Part shown: piece after piece, positions 5,339 to 13,429 of the stretch
How the letters are laid out: every line of letters starts with the position of its first letter
Position numbering within the stretch: the first letter of the stretch is position 1
Source of the DNA: a virus
Direction: 5' to 3' (one strand)
Length of the DNA stretch: 20,122 nucleotides
Virus record (IMG/VR): IMGVR_UViG_3300000116_004273
Coordinates: 1 to 20,122 of that record
Position numbers and translations under genes: made by a program
The notes under the pieces: generated by a model
What the model saw: only the letters and a program-made list of their open reading frames with translations
Told to the model about the DNA's origin: nothing
The model's database searches: none

Positions 5339-8300
5339 CTAATCTCTTAATGCTTGTATAGTTTTGTCAGGATCAAACTGTTGAATACCCTGTTGGTACT
5401 GGAGAAGGAAGTGAGTTTCCATTTCTTCCTGTAAAAGAAGTTGTGTTCTCTTTTCATCCTTATCTATGTCTGCTCTATTCCTGATAACGCTTTTGTTTGT
5501 TGTAATCTGTTGAAGAACTTGTATTACTTTTCTAGTTAGTCTTGAAGTTTCTTTTAGTTTAACTTCACCACCACTATAATCTTTAACAGTTGCATTTCCA
5601 AGAGTAACAAGAAATTCTTTACGTACAGCCTTATCTTTAAAGTTTAATCCACTTACTAAGTTATTCATATCGTAGGCAAAACTCTCAAGGGCTCTTCCTG
5701 CAGCAGGGCTGTCAAAGAATATGTTGCCCATGTTCTGACCCATGTAAGTAAATAGGTCTGCTGACTTAGAGTTATCACCAAAGAACGACTTAGGCACTTC
5801 ACCCTTTATTGACTCTCTACCAGCCTCATCTAACATGTTCTTACCATAGCTTGCAAAACCTACAAAGTATTGATTTAAAACATAGTCTGCTGCAATAGGA
5901 GTAAACCAGGCATCACCTGCATCACCAAAGATAAAAGCATCTACTGCCTTTGACCATTCAGATAATCTTTTTCCAAACTCTCCTGTCGATGGACTGACAA
6001 CCATCTCTTTATTAAATGGAACTCGTTGGTCTTGTCTTAAGATATCTCTTCCATCGTATGAAGATTTATTAATTCCTATTTCAAGAAGGGGGGAAAGAAG
6101 AGTTGGGGTAACTAAAAGAGTAGACAACATAGGAGTAAGTCCCTCTCCTAACTCTTTAAAGATAGACATACCTGTTCCACTATACCCTTGCTTTGTTAAG
6201 AGAGAGTAAATCTTTTCCATACCCCTTGATAAAGCTTGAAGCTCGTGAACAGCAGGTACAGTAATCCAGGGAGTTTCTTTATCTAGTGCTGGAGGAGGAC
6301 CAACCATACCACCCTGGACATAAGCAAGAAGCTCACTAGCATCAACATTTGGGAAGTACGTCCAAAGGTTTTTATCTTGTTCCGTTTTAGTTTTATACTC
6401 AGGATATAGAGAAGAGACAGCTTCAGAAGCATGAAGAGTAGTTGCCATAGCTGTTAGATATAGGGCAGACTTTACAGGATTGTTTACGAAAGCTTCGCCT
6501 GTCTTTGCCATACCCAAATAAGTAGGACGGAAAAAGACTTGATGGTCTGTAAACATTCTCCAAGCAGAGCTAGTTCCTGTCTTACCAAAGTTAACTAAAG
6601 TTTCCTGTCCCATAAATACAGCAAAGTCATCACTTGCTCCTGCACCCTTAGCAACTATATACTCTCCAACACGACTTGCCATTTCAGAATTGTTTACAAA
6701 GTTAGTCCACTTAGTAACACTGCCTGATGCCAAACCTCTTAAGAAGCTTTGTCTCTCTGCCTTGTTAATGTTTTCAGCAGTATCTCCTGCAGCCCTTAAA
6801 GCATTTGCGTTCTTCCAACCCTTTTGTATCTCAAGGATTTGTGTACCACCACTCCAGCCAGCCTCTCTCATTTCTTTTATAAGTTTAGGATTGGCTGCAA
6901 GAGCAAATAAGCCCCTTACTGCTCTAAACTTTGGAAGTAAACCAATAGGAGAAATCATTTCTGCAAAGTATCCGTCCCTTACTATTGACTTAACAGCAAA
7001 CCAGGGAGTCTTTGTAATGAAAGACGAGTAGGTTCTTGTTAATCCAGCAGTTGTTTGAAGAATACTTTTTAAGAATCCACTCTCCAGGGCAGCCTTTGCC
7101 CCCTCAGACTCAACCATACGTGCAAGAGCAGGGTCTGTTACCTCTACCATTCTTCTCTTACCCTGATCAAAGAAGATATCATATGTTTTATTACTACCTG
7201 CAGCCTTAAATTGTATATTCTCTCCTGCAACTTTAAGAAGATCATCCCACTCAAGGTCATCTAAAGAACTCTTTAACAAAGTTCTAGCCTTATCTGTATC
7301 AATAACAATAGATTTATTAAGTGCTGTTAGTGCCTTTAGGTGCTCTCTAAGTCCTGAAACAATACCACCATCTATTGCAACTTGTTTTCCTAGATCTACT
7401 TCTTTAGTTAGTCTTTCTGCAAGTTCTTTAACCTTAGGAGTTCCAAGTCTTTTAGCCCTTTCAATCATTTTGTAACGAGCCGCCTTAGTTATATTAGCCT
7501 GTCCTTTATATATCTTACTAGTAATATCTTCTACTACATCAAGGTAAGGGTCTCTTAATTCTTTAGTTGTTCCGACCAAACCTTTATAACCAGTACTGCC
7601 CCTTGCAAAGCCTTTCGCCTTTTTTGTTAGACCTTCAAGTTGTCCTTCAGCTACATTACGAGGAATATAAACGTACATGCCATCCTCATTGAGGGCAGCA
7701 GCTATCATACTACTGGCCTCCTTCCTAGAAATAGTTCCTGATGCAACACTATAGTCCAAGATTGATTTCTGAAGAGCTCCATAGTCAGCTAGTGCCTCAA
7801 CATAGGTTGGATTTGCTCTACCCTCATCAATAATTACTCTAAGTTCTTTTTTTGTTAACTTACTAGGGATAGGAACCTTTTTGTTCCAATCAAGAAATAG
7901 TTTCTCAGCCCTTACATAACTTAAAAATTTATCAGTGTCTTGTGTTTTCCAACCAAACTTTTCTGCAATATTCCCAAGAGAAAGAGCACTTGTCTTTGAC
8001 ACCTTACCTGCAGCTCCAGGAACAACAGGAGAAAACTTCTTACCAGATAGGATAAAATTGTTAGCATGACCCTGAGATCTCTGCATTTGCAAAGACTTAA
8101 GAACGTAGGGAGACTGAGAAGGGTCTGTAAAAAAGTCAGTCTTACTACCTGTCTCCTCAAAGACTCTCCATATCTTAGTGGCATTACCACCAATACCTGT
8201 AAGAGCATCCTGCATTATACCATCAAGAGTAGCGGCATCATAAGCACCTACCTTAACTCTTTCCATTTTTCTTCCAATGAGAACAGACTCTCCTTCTGAC

Positions 8301-9838
8301 ACATTCTTCCCTAGAAGACTAGCAGACTTAGCCTCAGCTCCTCTTGTAAGTTTATCACCCTTAGCAGCAGCCTGTGCCAAATAGTCTGCAGGTTCTGCAC
8401 CTGCTATCTTACTTATAGTTTCATCAAGGGTTCCCTTTGCTTCAAGTCTGGTTACATACTCAAAGGCTTCATCTGGTGATCGCTGACCTGTTGTTTCTAA
8501 AACATTTCTTGCAGTAATTCTTTTTAATGCAGACGGATCATTCATAATAATCTTGTCAACTTCAGCCTGTTTAACTAAAGAACTAAGTGAGGCACCCGAA
8601 TCCATGTGGTCTCTAACTCTGGCAATTGCAGCCTTTGGAGAGTACCCTGCCACAGACACAAGATATTCTTCTATTCGTTGTCGTTGACTTAGAATGGAAT
8701 CACCCTGTCCTGTTAAGTCCTTAGCTAAACTCTTAACATACTTTGGATCCCTAAATCGACTGAGGCCCTTACCAACTGCCATAAATAAAGCAGAGAAACC
8801 TGCCCCTATAACAACACTTTCTGTTGCCATCTTAAGTCTACGTAGAGAATCAGGGTCTGTAATGTTACCCTCAAGGTACTGATTAACAGAATCTTTATCT
8901 ACTCCAGGATTATCAATAAAAAAGTCTTGTAGTAAAACTTCATCAGGTCTGTGAGTAAACTGTGAAACACCTGCGTAAGTTGCCTCAAACGCAAGAAGAG
9001 CAGGGGCAGTTCTTTTAACCGCTCCACCTACTCTAAGGAGTGCCTGGGAAAGCCTACTAACTCTTGCTGTCGTCACAGCTGCAGTAACAACAGCTGCTGG
9101 AGCACCTACACCTGATGCTGTTAAACCTGCAGCAGCAAGATATCCTGCAACAATTGCTGGAATTTCAGTACCGACTATTGTTCCAATTTCTTCAGCAGTA
9201 GAACTAGCAGGGTCAAGCTCAATGTCAGCAATGTTTATATCAGAATCAAAGGTATAGTTAATAGCATCCTCAACAGTATCTATTGCACTGCCTGTGGCCT
9301 TTATTAAACCTCTTCCAACTAACCCATAAGTAAAGTCTCCAATTGCACTGAAGATTCCACCTGCAACTGAGCTACCATTTTCTTGAGTATTTAATCTATC
9401 TTCTACAGAATCTAATAATTCTATTTCAGAAGTGTTCCTAGAAAGTCTATCACCAATTGAATCAATTAACTTAACAGTATCATAACTGTTCTGTGACTCC
9501 CTATTAACCATTCTATTGTAAACAGATACAAGTCGTTCTGCTTGTTGCCTTTTTTGAAAGTTAGTTTGATAAGGATCTATTTGTTCAAACAAGGCAGACT
9601 GAACAGATGTTTGTTTTTTATTCTCCTCTGGGTTTTTAACAGCAGGTTCAGTAGGTTTGTTAAGAAGACTATCTGTTTCTGTGTCTATAGGTGCTTTTGC
9701 TTTAACAATAGGTCCTTCTTCTGTATCAACAGCATCAGTAGAACCAACAGTAAATGGAGTAATACCAGATATTATTTTATCAGTATCTTCTTTACCTGTA
9801 CCTAGTATGGTGTTAGTTACTGGAAGTAATTCCATCAT
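5339..9838 (-). CDS. Giant internal virion / DNA ejection protein with LPD38-like region (1499 aa)
   Basis: Size and position match the T7 gp16-type ejection protein, the last and largest of the set. The first 200 residues are polar. About 213-262 is an Ala/Gly/Val hydrophobic stretch (GTEIPAIVAGYLAAAGLTAS) that could enter a membrane. The middle is long and helical. About 940-1120 (TPWFAVKSIVRDGYFAEMIS; SEMASRVGEYIVAKGAGASD; ETLVNFGKTGTSSAWRMFTD; FFRPTYLG) resembles the LPD38 'large polyvalent protein' domain found in giant phage-injected proteins. I see no transglycosylase or protease motif; the lytic domain is on the preceding protein instead. AGAGG lies before two consecutive ATGs, and the second (9835) has the better spacing. 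The stop is one base before the next start. Confidence 0.7.
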   Translation of the reverse strand: MMELLPVTNTILGTGKEDTDKIISGITPFTVGSTDAVDTEEGPIVKAKAPIDTETDSLLNKPTEPAVKNPEENKKQTSVQSALFEQIDPYQTNFQKRQQAERLVSVYNRMVNRESQNSYDTVKLIDSIGDRLSRNTSEIELLDSVEDRLNTQENGSSVAGGIFSAIGDFTYGLVGRGLIKATGSAIDTVEDAINYTFDSDINIADIELDPASSTAEEIGTIVGTEIPAIVAGYLAAAGLTASGVGAPAAVVTAAVTTARVSRLSQALLRVGGAVKRTAPALLAFEATYAGVSQFTHRPDEVLLQDFFIDNPGVDKDSVNQYLEGNITDPDSLRRLKMATESVVIGAGFSALFMAVGKGLSRFRDPKYVKSLAKDLTGQGDSILSQRQRIEEYLVSVAGYSPKAAIARVRDHMDSGASLSSLVKQAEVDKIIMNDPSALKRITARNVLETTGQRSPDEAFEYVTRLEAKGTLDETISKIAGAEPADYLAQAAAKGDKLTRGAEAKSASLLGKNVSEGESVLIGRKMERVKVGAYDAATLDGIMQDALTGIGGNATKIWRVFEETGSKTDFFTDPSQSPYVLKSLQMQRSQGHANNFILSGKKFSPVVPGAAGKVSKTSALSLGNIAEKFGWKTQDTDKFLSYVRAEKLFLDWNKKVPIPSKLTKKELRVIIDEGRANPTYVEALADYGALQKSILDYSVASGTISRKEASSMIAAALNEDGMYVYIPRNVAEGQLEGLTKKAKGFARGSTGYKGLVGTTKELRDPYLDVVEDITSKIYKGQANITKAARYKMIERAKRLGTPKVKELAERLTKEVDLGKQVAIDGGIVSGLREHLKALTALNKSIVIDTDKARTLLKSSLDDLEWDDLLKVAGENIQFKAAGSNKTYDIFFDQGKRRMVEVTDPALARMVESEGAKAALESGFLKSILQTTAGLTRTYSSFITKTPWFAVKSIVRDGYFAEMISPIGLLPKFRAVRGLFALAANPKLIKEMREAGWSGGTQILEIQKGWKNANALRAAGDTAENINKAERQSFLRGLASGSVTKWTNFVNNSEMASRVGEYIVAKGAGASDDFAVFMGQETLVNFGKTGTSSAWRMFTDHQVFFRPTYLGMAKTGEAFVNNPVKSALYLTAMATTLHASEAVSSLYPEYKTKTEQDKNLWTYFPNVDASELLAYVQGGMVGPPPALDKETPWITVPAVHELQALSRGMEKIYSLLTKQGYSGTGMSIFKELGEGLTPMLSTLLVTPTLLSPLLEIGINKSSYDGRDILRQDQRVPFNKEMVVSPSTGEFGKRLSEWSKAVDAFIFGDAGDAWFTPIAADYVLNQYFVGFASYGKNMLDEAGRESIKGEVPKSFFGDNSKSADLFTYMGQNMGNIFFDSPAAGRALESFAYDMNNLVSGLNFKDKAVRKEFLVTLGNATVKDYSGGEVKLKETSRLTRKVIQVLQQITTNKSVIRNRADIDKDEKRTQLLLQEEMETHFLLQYQQGIQQFDPDKTIQALRD

Positions 9839-9851
9839 ATAGCCTCTTTCT

Positions 9852-12539
9852 TTATTTATTTAATTCGGCTAAGTATTCTCGAAGCATTTCTTTTTTCTCT
9901 TCAGCTCTAGGAGATGTACCCATTTCAAGAAGAGCCTGATCCCAGTTGTTATCTTTAATTGCCTGGATAAATAAAGGACTTCCCCCCTCTTCACCAATAC
10001 TTGTAAATTTAGGAGCTCCTGTATTGTAAACGGTGTCAATTAAAATACTTTTAATAACTTGTGGATAACTCTCGTACTCAGGGAATATATTATTTAATTG
10101 TGCAACAGTGTTTTCAACAACAATATCAAATACTTTATCTCCATCTTCTAGAAGCAAGGGCTCTTTTCCCTTAACAACTAACTCATACTTTTCTTTACCC
10201 AGAACAGACCTTAAAGCGTCTTGCACTTGAGGTTCTTTAAGTCTAAACCCATAACCAATTGCTTTTGGAATAGTAAGTACGCCATCTTCATCAGTGTCAT
10301 CTTCTTTATTTCTTGACGGATCGTCATATGAGGAAGTTCTATAACCCTCTTTGTCTTTCATAAAGTCTTTTATAGTTTCTACCCCATACTTACCATGCTC
10401 TAAAATTTCATTTAAACTTTCTTGAAGAGATGGAGACAAGTCTTTTACACTGTCAGGATTTTGTGATACAAATCTTTCAACGTCTGTAACCATACGAGAA
10501 CTACTCCCTTGATTCCATGCCTCTTTTATTCTTTGTGTTCCTCCCATACTGTACGGAGCCATTCCTCCAGGTGCTGCTGATCTTGCATCTTGGATATCTT
10601 TAAGATTAGTTTCAATGGAAGACATGGTTCTTTCAACCATTTGTGAAAGAGGAGTTTCCTTAGGTTCAGGGACACCAGTTTTTTTACGTAATTTAATTTC
10701 TTCTCTTTCTTCAGTATCCTGTCTAATCAAATCCTCTCTTTCTTTAGTCTTCCGTTCATCCAACTCTTTTTCTTTATCAAGATCGCTTAAGAATCCTTTA
10801 TATCCTCCTTCATTTACAGGATAGCCTGATTTATTTATAGGCCTTTCAAGAACTTTAGTACTTTCATCAAAATTAACATCAATTCCCTGACCTTCTGCCT
10901 CTACCTTTTTAAACTGTTCGTCTGCAGCTTGACGCACAAGGTTGAAGACTTCCAGTTTTTCTTCTCTACTATAAAAATCATTTGTTTCTATCTCATCTAC
11001 AAAGGTATCTATAGCATCCTTAACCCCTCCATCTATAACCCTGTTATAAAGCTCAACTGCTTTATTTGCTTTTATGTTACTTTTAAATTCTTTGAAGTCA
11101 AGTGGCGACATAAGAGAAGATGCTCCAACAAGGAAATTTGCATGTGCCTGTTTATCTCTAACGGTTAGTGAACCTATCTCATATAAGTTTTGTAAATTTG
11201 GATCCTCAGGATTTGCTGTGCTTACATAGTTGCTTAGTACAGGAGAAGAAACCCCAGCTGTTTGTGGACCATTAAGTCTTGAAACATCTGCTGGACCTCC
11301 AGTAGTAGAACTATTAAGATGTCTTTCTATAGAAGAGTTTAACTCTGTTACCTGTGATGAAACACTATCAAAAGCATCCGTAACAGTTGTACCAGTATTT
11401 CTAAGTTGATCCATCCGAACTAAACTAGTTGCTATAAGATTAGAAGTCTTATTAGCTTGTGCTGCTTTTCCTCTAGTTTCACCACCACTAGCTACTGATA
11501 GTGGGTCTGACATATTTATATCACCTGGTAGTATAATTTTTTGTACGTTCTCATTAAGGTATTTAGAAATAGATCCTATAACATCTGCCCTGCCAGGACT
11601 TTCACCCCTACCCTTACCAGGAAGAACAGGCATACTAGAATTATAAGTTTCTTTATTAAGGATTTCTCTTGTTCCTATTTCCTCAGATGTAAAGTAATTG
11701 TTTTCATACTTGGCATTAAATTCTTTTCGATTTAAACCTTCTCGTTCCATCCTTCTTGCTGCCTCTACACCATAGTCTCCTAAAACTCCTAAGTAGTCTC
11801 CCTCTGCAGACTCAAATGAGGAAAGGTCAGCATAGCCTTTTGAATAAAGTTGAACTAGTCCAGGCCTCTTATAACGATCAAGGACAGTCTGCTTTAAAAC
11901 CTCCTTATCTATTTCTTTTTGTGAGTATGTAGCCATAGCACTGTTAAACTTTTGTGAACTAGTTATTCTATTTTTGTCCCAGTAGTTTTTTTTCTGAGGA
12001 ATTGGTGTAGCAAACTTTTGATTCCAGGATTTTTCTAAGTTATTAAGCTCAACCATTGCCTGATTTTCTACTACTGCAGGGTTTTGTTTTTTGTTTACGG
12101 GTGCAACAGTGCCTCCAGAAAGCTTGTTATCTACCTTTGAAGTTAATAACGAAGCAGGATCATTAGCACCTTCTTGCTTTACAACAGTGGTTGAGTCTAG
12201 CCTTTCAGTAAGATCACCAGTATCTACCTTCGTCATTTCCATCCAGGCTTTAAATTCAGCCGCATCATACTCTCTTTGTTCTACAGTTCTGCCCTGTAGA
12301 AGATCAGACCTGAGTACTTCTAGTTCTGTTTGTATTTTACCCGTTCGGTCAGAAGCTAGTACAGCTTCTTTTGATGTAAAATTATCACGAACTTTTTGAA
12401 TCTTCATTTGATTGTTAAGATTAAGTTCAGCAGCTTTAATTAACCTTTGCTCTTCAATTCTAGCTTTTTCTTTTTTATCTTCGTTCTCCATTTGTCTCTT
12501 GGAGAAACCACCAGCAAGACTTAAACCAAATGATACCAT
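9852..12539 (-). CDS. Internal virion protein with C-terminal GH24-like lysozyme domain (895 aa)
   Basis: Residues 1-720 are mostly long polar helices with coiled-coil stretches (for example ELDERKTKEREDLIRQDTEE). About 727-895 resembles phage muramidases (GH24): E731 in KEGYR, Asp739/740 in SYDDP nine residues on, GYGFRL at 762-767, and the C-terminal IDTVYNTGAPKF and NNWDQALLEMG stretches that match the 'fN.G' and 'gdw..A' parts of the family. The usual T-I-G-[YW]-G is A-I-G-Y-G here (A760), with T756 just before, and a DTDEDG loop (748-753) is inserted. It likely makes the local hole in peptidoglycan during DNA entry. It is coupled to the previous gene (TAATG) with AAGGAA upstream. Confidence 0.75.
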   Translation of the reverse strand: MVSFGLSLAGGFSKRQMENEDKKEKARIEEQRLIKAAELNLNNQMKIQKVRDNFTSKEAVLASDRTGKIQTELEVLRSDLLQGRTVEQREYDAAEFKAWMEMTKVDTGDLTERLDSTTVVKQEGANDPASLLTSKVDNKLSGGTVAPVNKKQNPAVVENQAMVELNNLEKSWNQKFATPIPQKKNYWDKNRITSSQKFNSAMATYSQKEIDKEVLKQTVLDRYKRPGLVQLYSKGYADLSSFESAEGDYLGVLGDYGVEAARRMEREGLNRKEFNAKYENNYFTSEEIGTREILNKETYNSSMPVLPGKGRGESPGRADVIGSISKYLNENVQKIILPGDINMSDPLSVASGGETRGKAAQANKTSNLIATSLVRMDQLRNTGTTVTDAFDSVSSQVTELNSSIERHLNSSTTGGPADVSRLNGPQTAGVSSPVLSNYVSTANPEDPNLQNLYEIGSLTVRDKQAHANFLVGASSLMSPLDFKEFKSNIKANKAVELYNRVIDGGVKDAIDTFVDEIETNDFYSREEKLEVFNLVRQAADEQFKKVEAEGQGIDVNFDESTKVLERPINKSGYPVNEGGYKGFLSDLDKEKELDERKTKEREDLIRQDTEEREEIKLRKKTGVPEPKETPLSQMVERTMSSIETNLKDIQDARSAAPGGMAPYSMGGTQRIKEAWNQGSSSRMVTDVERFVSQNPDSVKDLSPSLQESLNEILEHGKYGVETIKDFMKDKEGYRTSSYDDPSRNKEDDTDEDGVLTIPKAIGYGFRLKEPQVQDALRSVLGKEKYELVVKGKEPLLLEDGDKVFDIVVENTVAQLNNIFPEYESYPQVIKSILIDTVYNTGAPKFTSIGEEGGSPLFIQAIKDNNWDQALLEMGTSPRAEEKKEMLREYLAELNK

Positions 12540-13093
12540 TACATAATTCCTTCTTTAGCAGGTGGAGACATTAGCCCCATTGTTTTTACTGGTTTTTCCA
12601 TGATAGGTTCTTCTGTCATTGCTTCCTCTACAGGAGCTTCCTCTGCAGGAGCTTCCTCTACAGGAGCAACTAAGCCTGGTGATTCTTTTGCAATTTTAGC
12701 AGCCAGTCTTTCTACTTCTAGAGGATCTGGTTCAGTCCACTCATCAACCTCTTCAGTGTACTTTAACTCAACACCTGCAATACTAGCCATACCCTCAACA
12801 ATAGATGTTACAGCTGGCTGCATAACCATTAAAGCCTGAGGGCTAATAATTCCCTCACCTAATAATAGAGTACCTAACCCATCTACTACAACGTCAATTG
12901 GAACTCCACCCCTTAGAGTTCGTACAAGTCTACGTGCAGCAAGTGGTTGAGTAATTGCATCAAAGACTAATTGTATACCCTCTTCAGGGTCTGAAGTTTT
13001 AGCAGGTCTGTCAAAAGGAAGCATTCCCTTAGGTTTCGTCATTGACGATCCAGGGACTGTATTTTTTATTTGTTCTGGTGTCATTATAGCCAT
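12539..13093 (-). CDS. Unknown protein of the internal virion block with acidic Pro/Glu/Ala repeat (184 aa)
   Basis: Family not recognised. Residues about 35-110 look like a compact helical domain (QLVFDAITQPLAARRLVRTL, then VVVDGLGTLLLGEGIISPQA). From about 115 the protein becomes acidic, with a VEEAPAEEAPVEEA repeat, and ends GLMSPPAKEGIM. The start is ATG 13093, four bases after the previous stop, with only a weak ribosome binding site; ATG 13084 is an alternative. The stop overlaps the next gene by one base (TAATG), so it is co-translated with the lysozyme-bearing ejection protein and is probably its partner or a virion component. Confidence 0.5.
   Translation of the reverse strand: MAIMTPEQIKNTVPGSSMTKPKGMLPFDRPAKTSDPEEGIQLVFDAITQPLAARRLVRTLRGGVPIDVVVDGLGTLLLGEGIISPQALMVMQPAVTSIVEGMASIAGVELKYTEEVDEWTEPDPLEVERLAAKIAKESPGLVAPVEEAPAEEAPVEEAMTEEPIMEKPVKTMGLMSPPAKEGIM
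12621..12665 (-). repeat. Three tandem 15-base repeats (acidic EEAP repeat)
   Basis: Three perfect-length tandem units, read on the plus strand as GCTTCCTCTACAGGA with one A/G difference in the middle unit, start at 12621, 12636 and 12651. They encode the EEAP(V/A) repeats of the 184-residue protein. Copy number could vary in frame. Confidence 0.9.
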
Positions 13094-13097
13094 TGCT

Positions 13098-13418
13098 CTA
13101 TGCTCTTTCTGTTGGTAGATTAAACCAAGACGCTGCTGTTTTTTGTAAACTATAGGGATCAGATCCCTGAGCTACTTGAATTGAACCTTCAAGTGGAGAT
13201 ACTGTTGAAGGACTCATAAGTCCTGTAACATCTAAGCTAGAAGTTTTACTTGCCACTTGTACACTTTGTTTACCACCCTGGTCATTATCGCCACTACCTT
13301 CGACAGCACTTCCTGCCATACTCCCAAGTTTTCCACCTACTTTTCCACCCACGGGCCCTCCAATAGCAGTTCCTACTGCTGTCCCAGCTACGCTACCTAA
13401 TGTGCTCCAAAATCCCAT
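13098..13418 (-). CDS. Small glycine-zipper protein of the internal virion block (106 aa)
   Basis: The N-terminal 40 residues are Gly/Ala-rich with glycine-zipper spacing (GTAVGTAIGGPVGGKVGGKL), which can pack in membranes or form oligomeric helices. The rest is polar, with the motif TGLMSPSTVSPLEG. There is no signal peptide cleavage site. The ribosome binding site is AAGGA seven bases upstream, in the 11-base gap after the 643-residue gene. It lies between larger ejection proteins, so a membrane-inserting virion component is plausible, like T7 gp14 which enters the outer membrane. A lysis or scaffold role is also possible. Confidence 0.5.
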   Translation of the reverse strand: MGFWSTLGSVAGTAVGTAIGGPVGGKVGGKLGSMAGSAVEGSGDNDQGGKQSVQVASKTSSLDVTGLMSPSTVSPLEGSIQVAQGSDPYSLQKTAASWFNLPTERA

Positions 13419-13429
13419 ATCTTTTTCCT

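Noticed and set aside
7921-8208. Minus-strand 95-codon frame inside the 1499-residue gene
   Set aside because: It is a frame shadow of the large ejection protein, with no start signal or recognisable motif.
1055-12839. Plus-strand open frames of 60-141 codons (for example at 2234-2659, 6690-7031, 12091-12399)
   Set aside because: All lie antisense to well-supported minus-strand genes, lack recognisable domains or ribosome binding sites, and have shadow-type composition.
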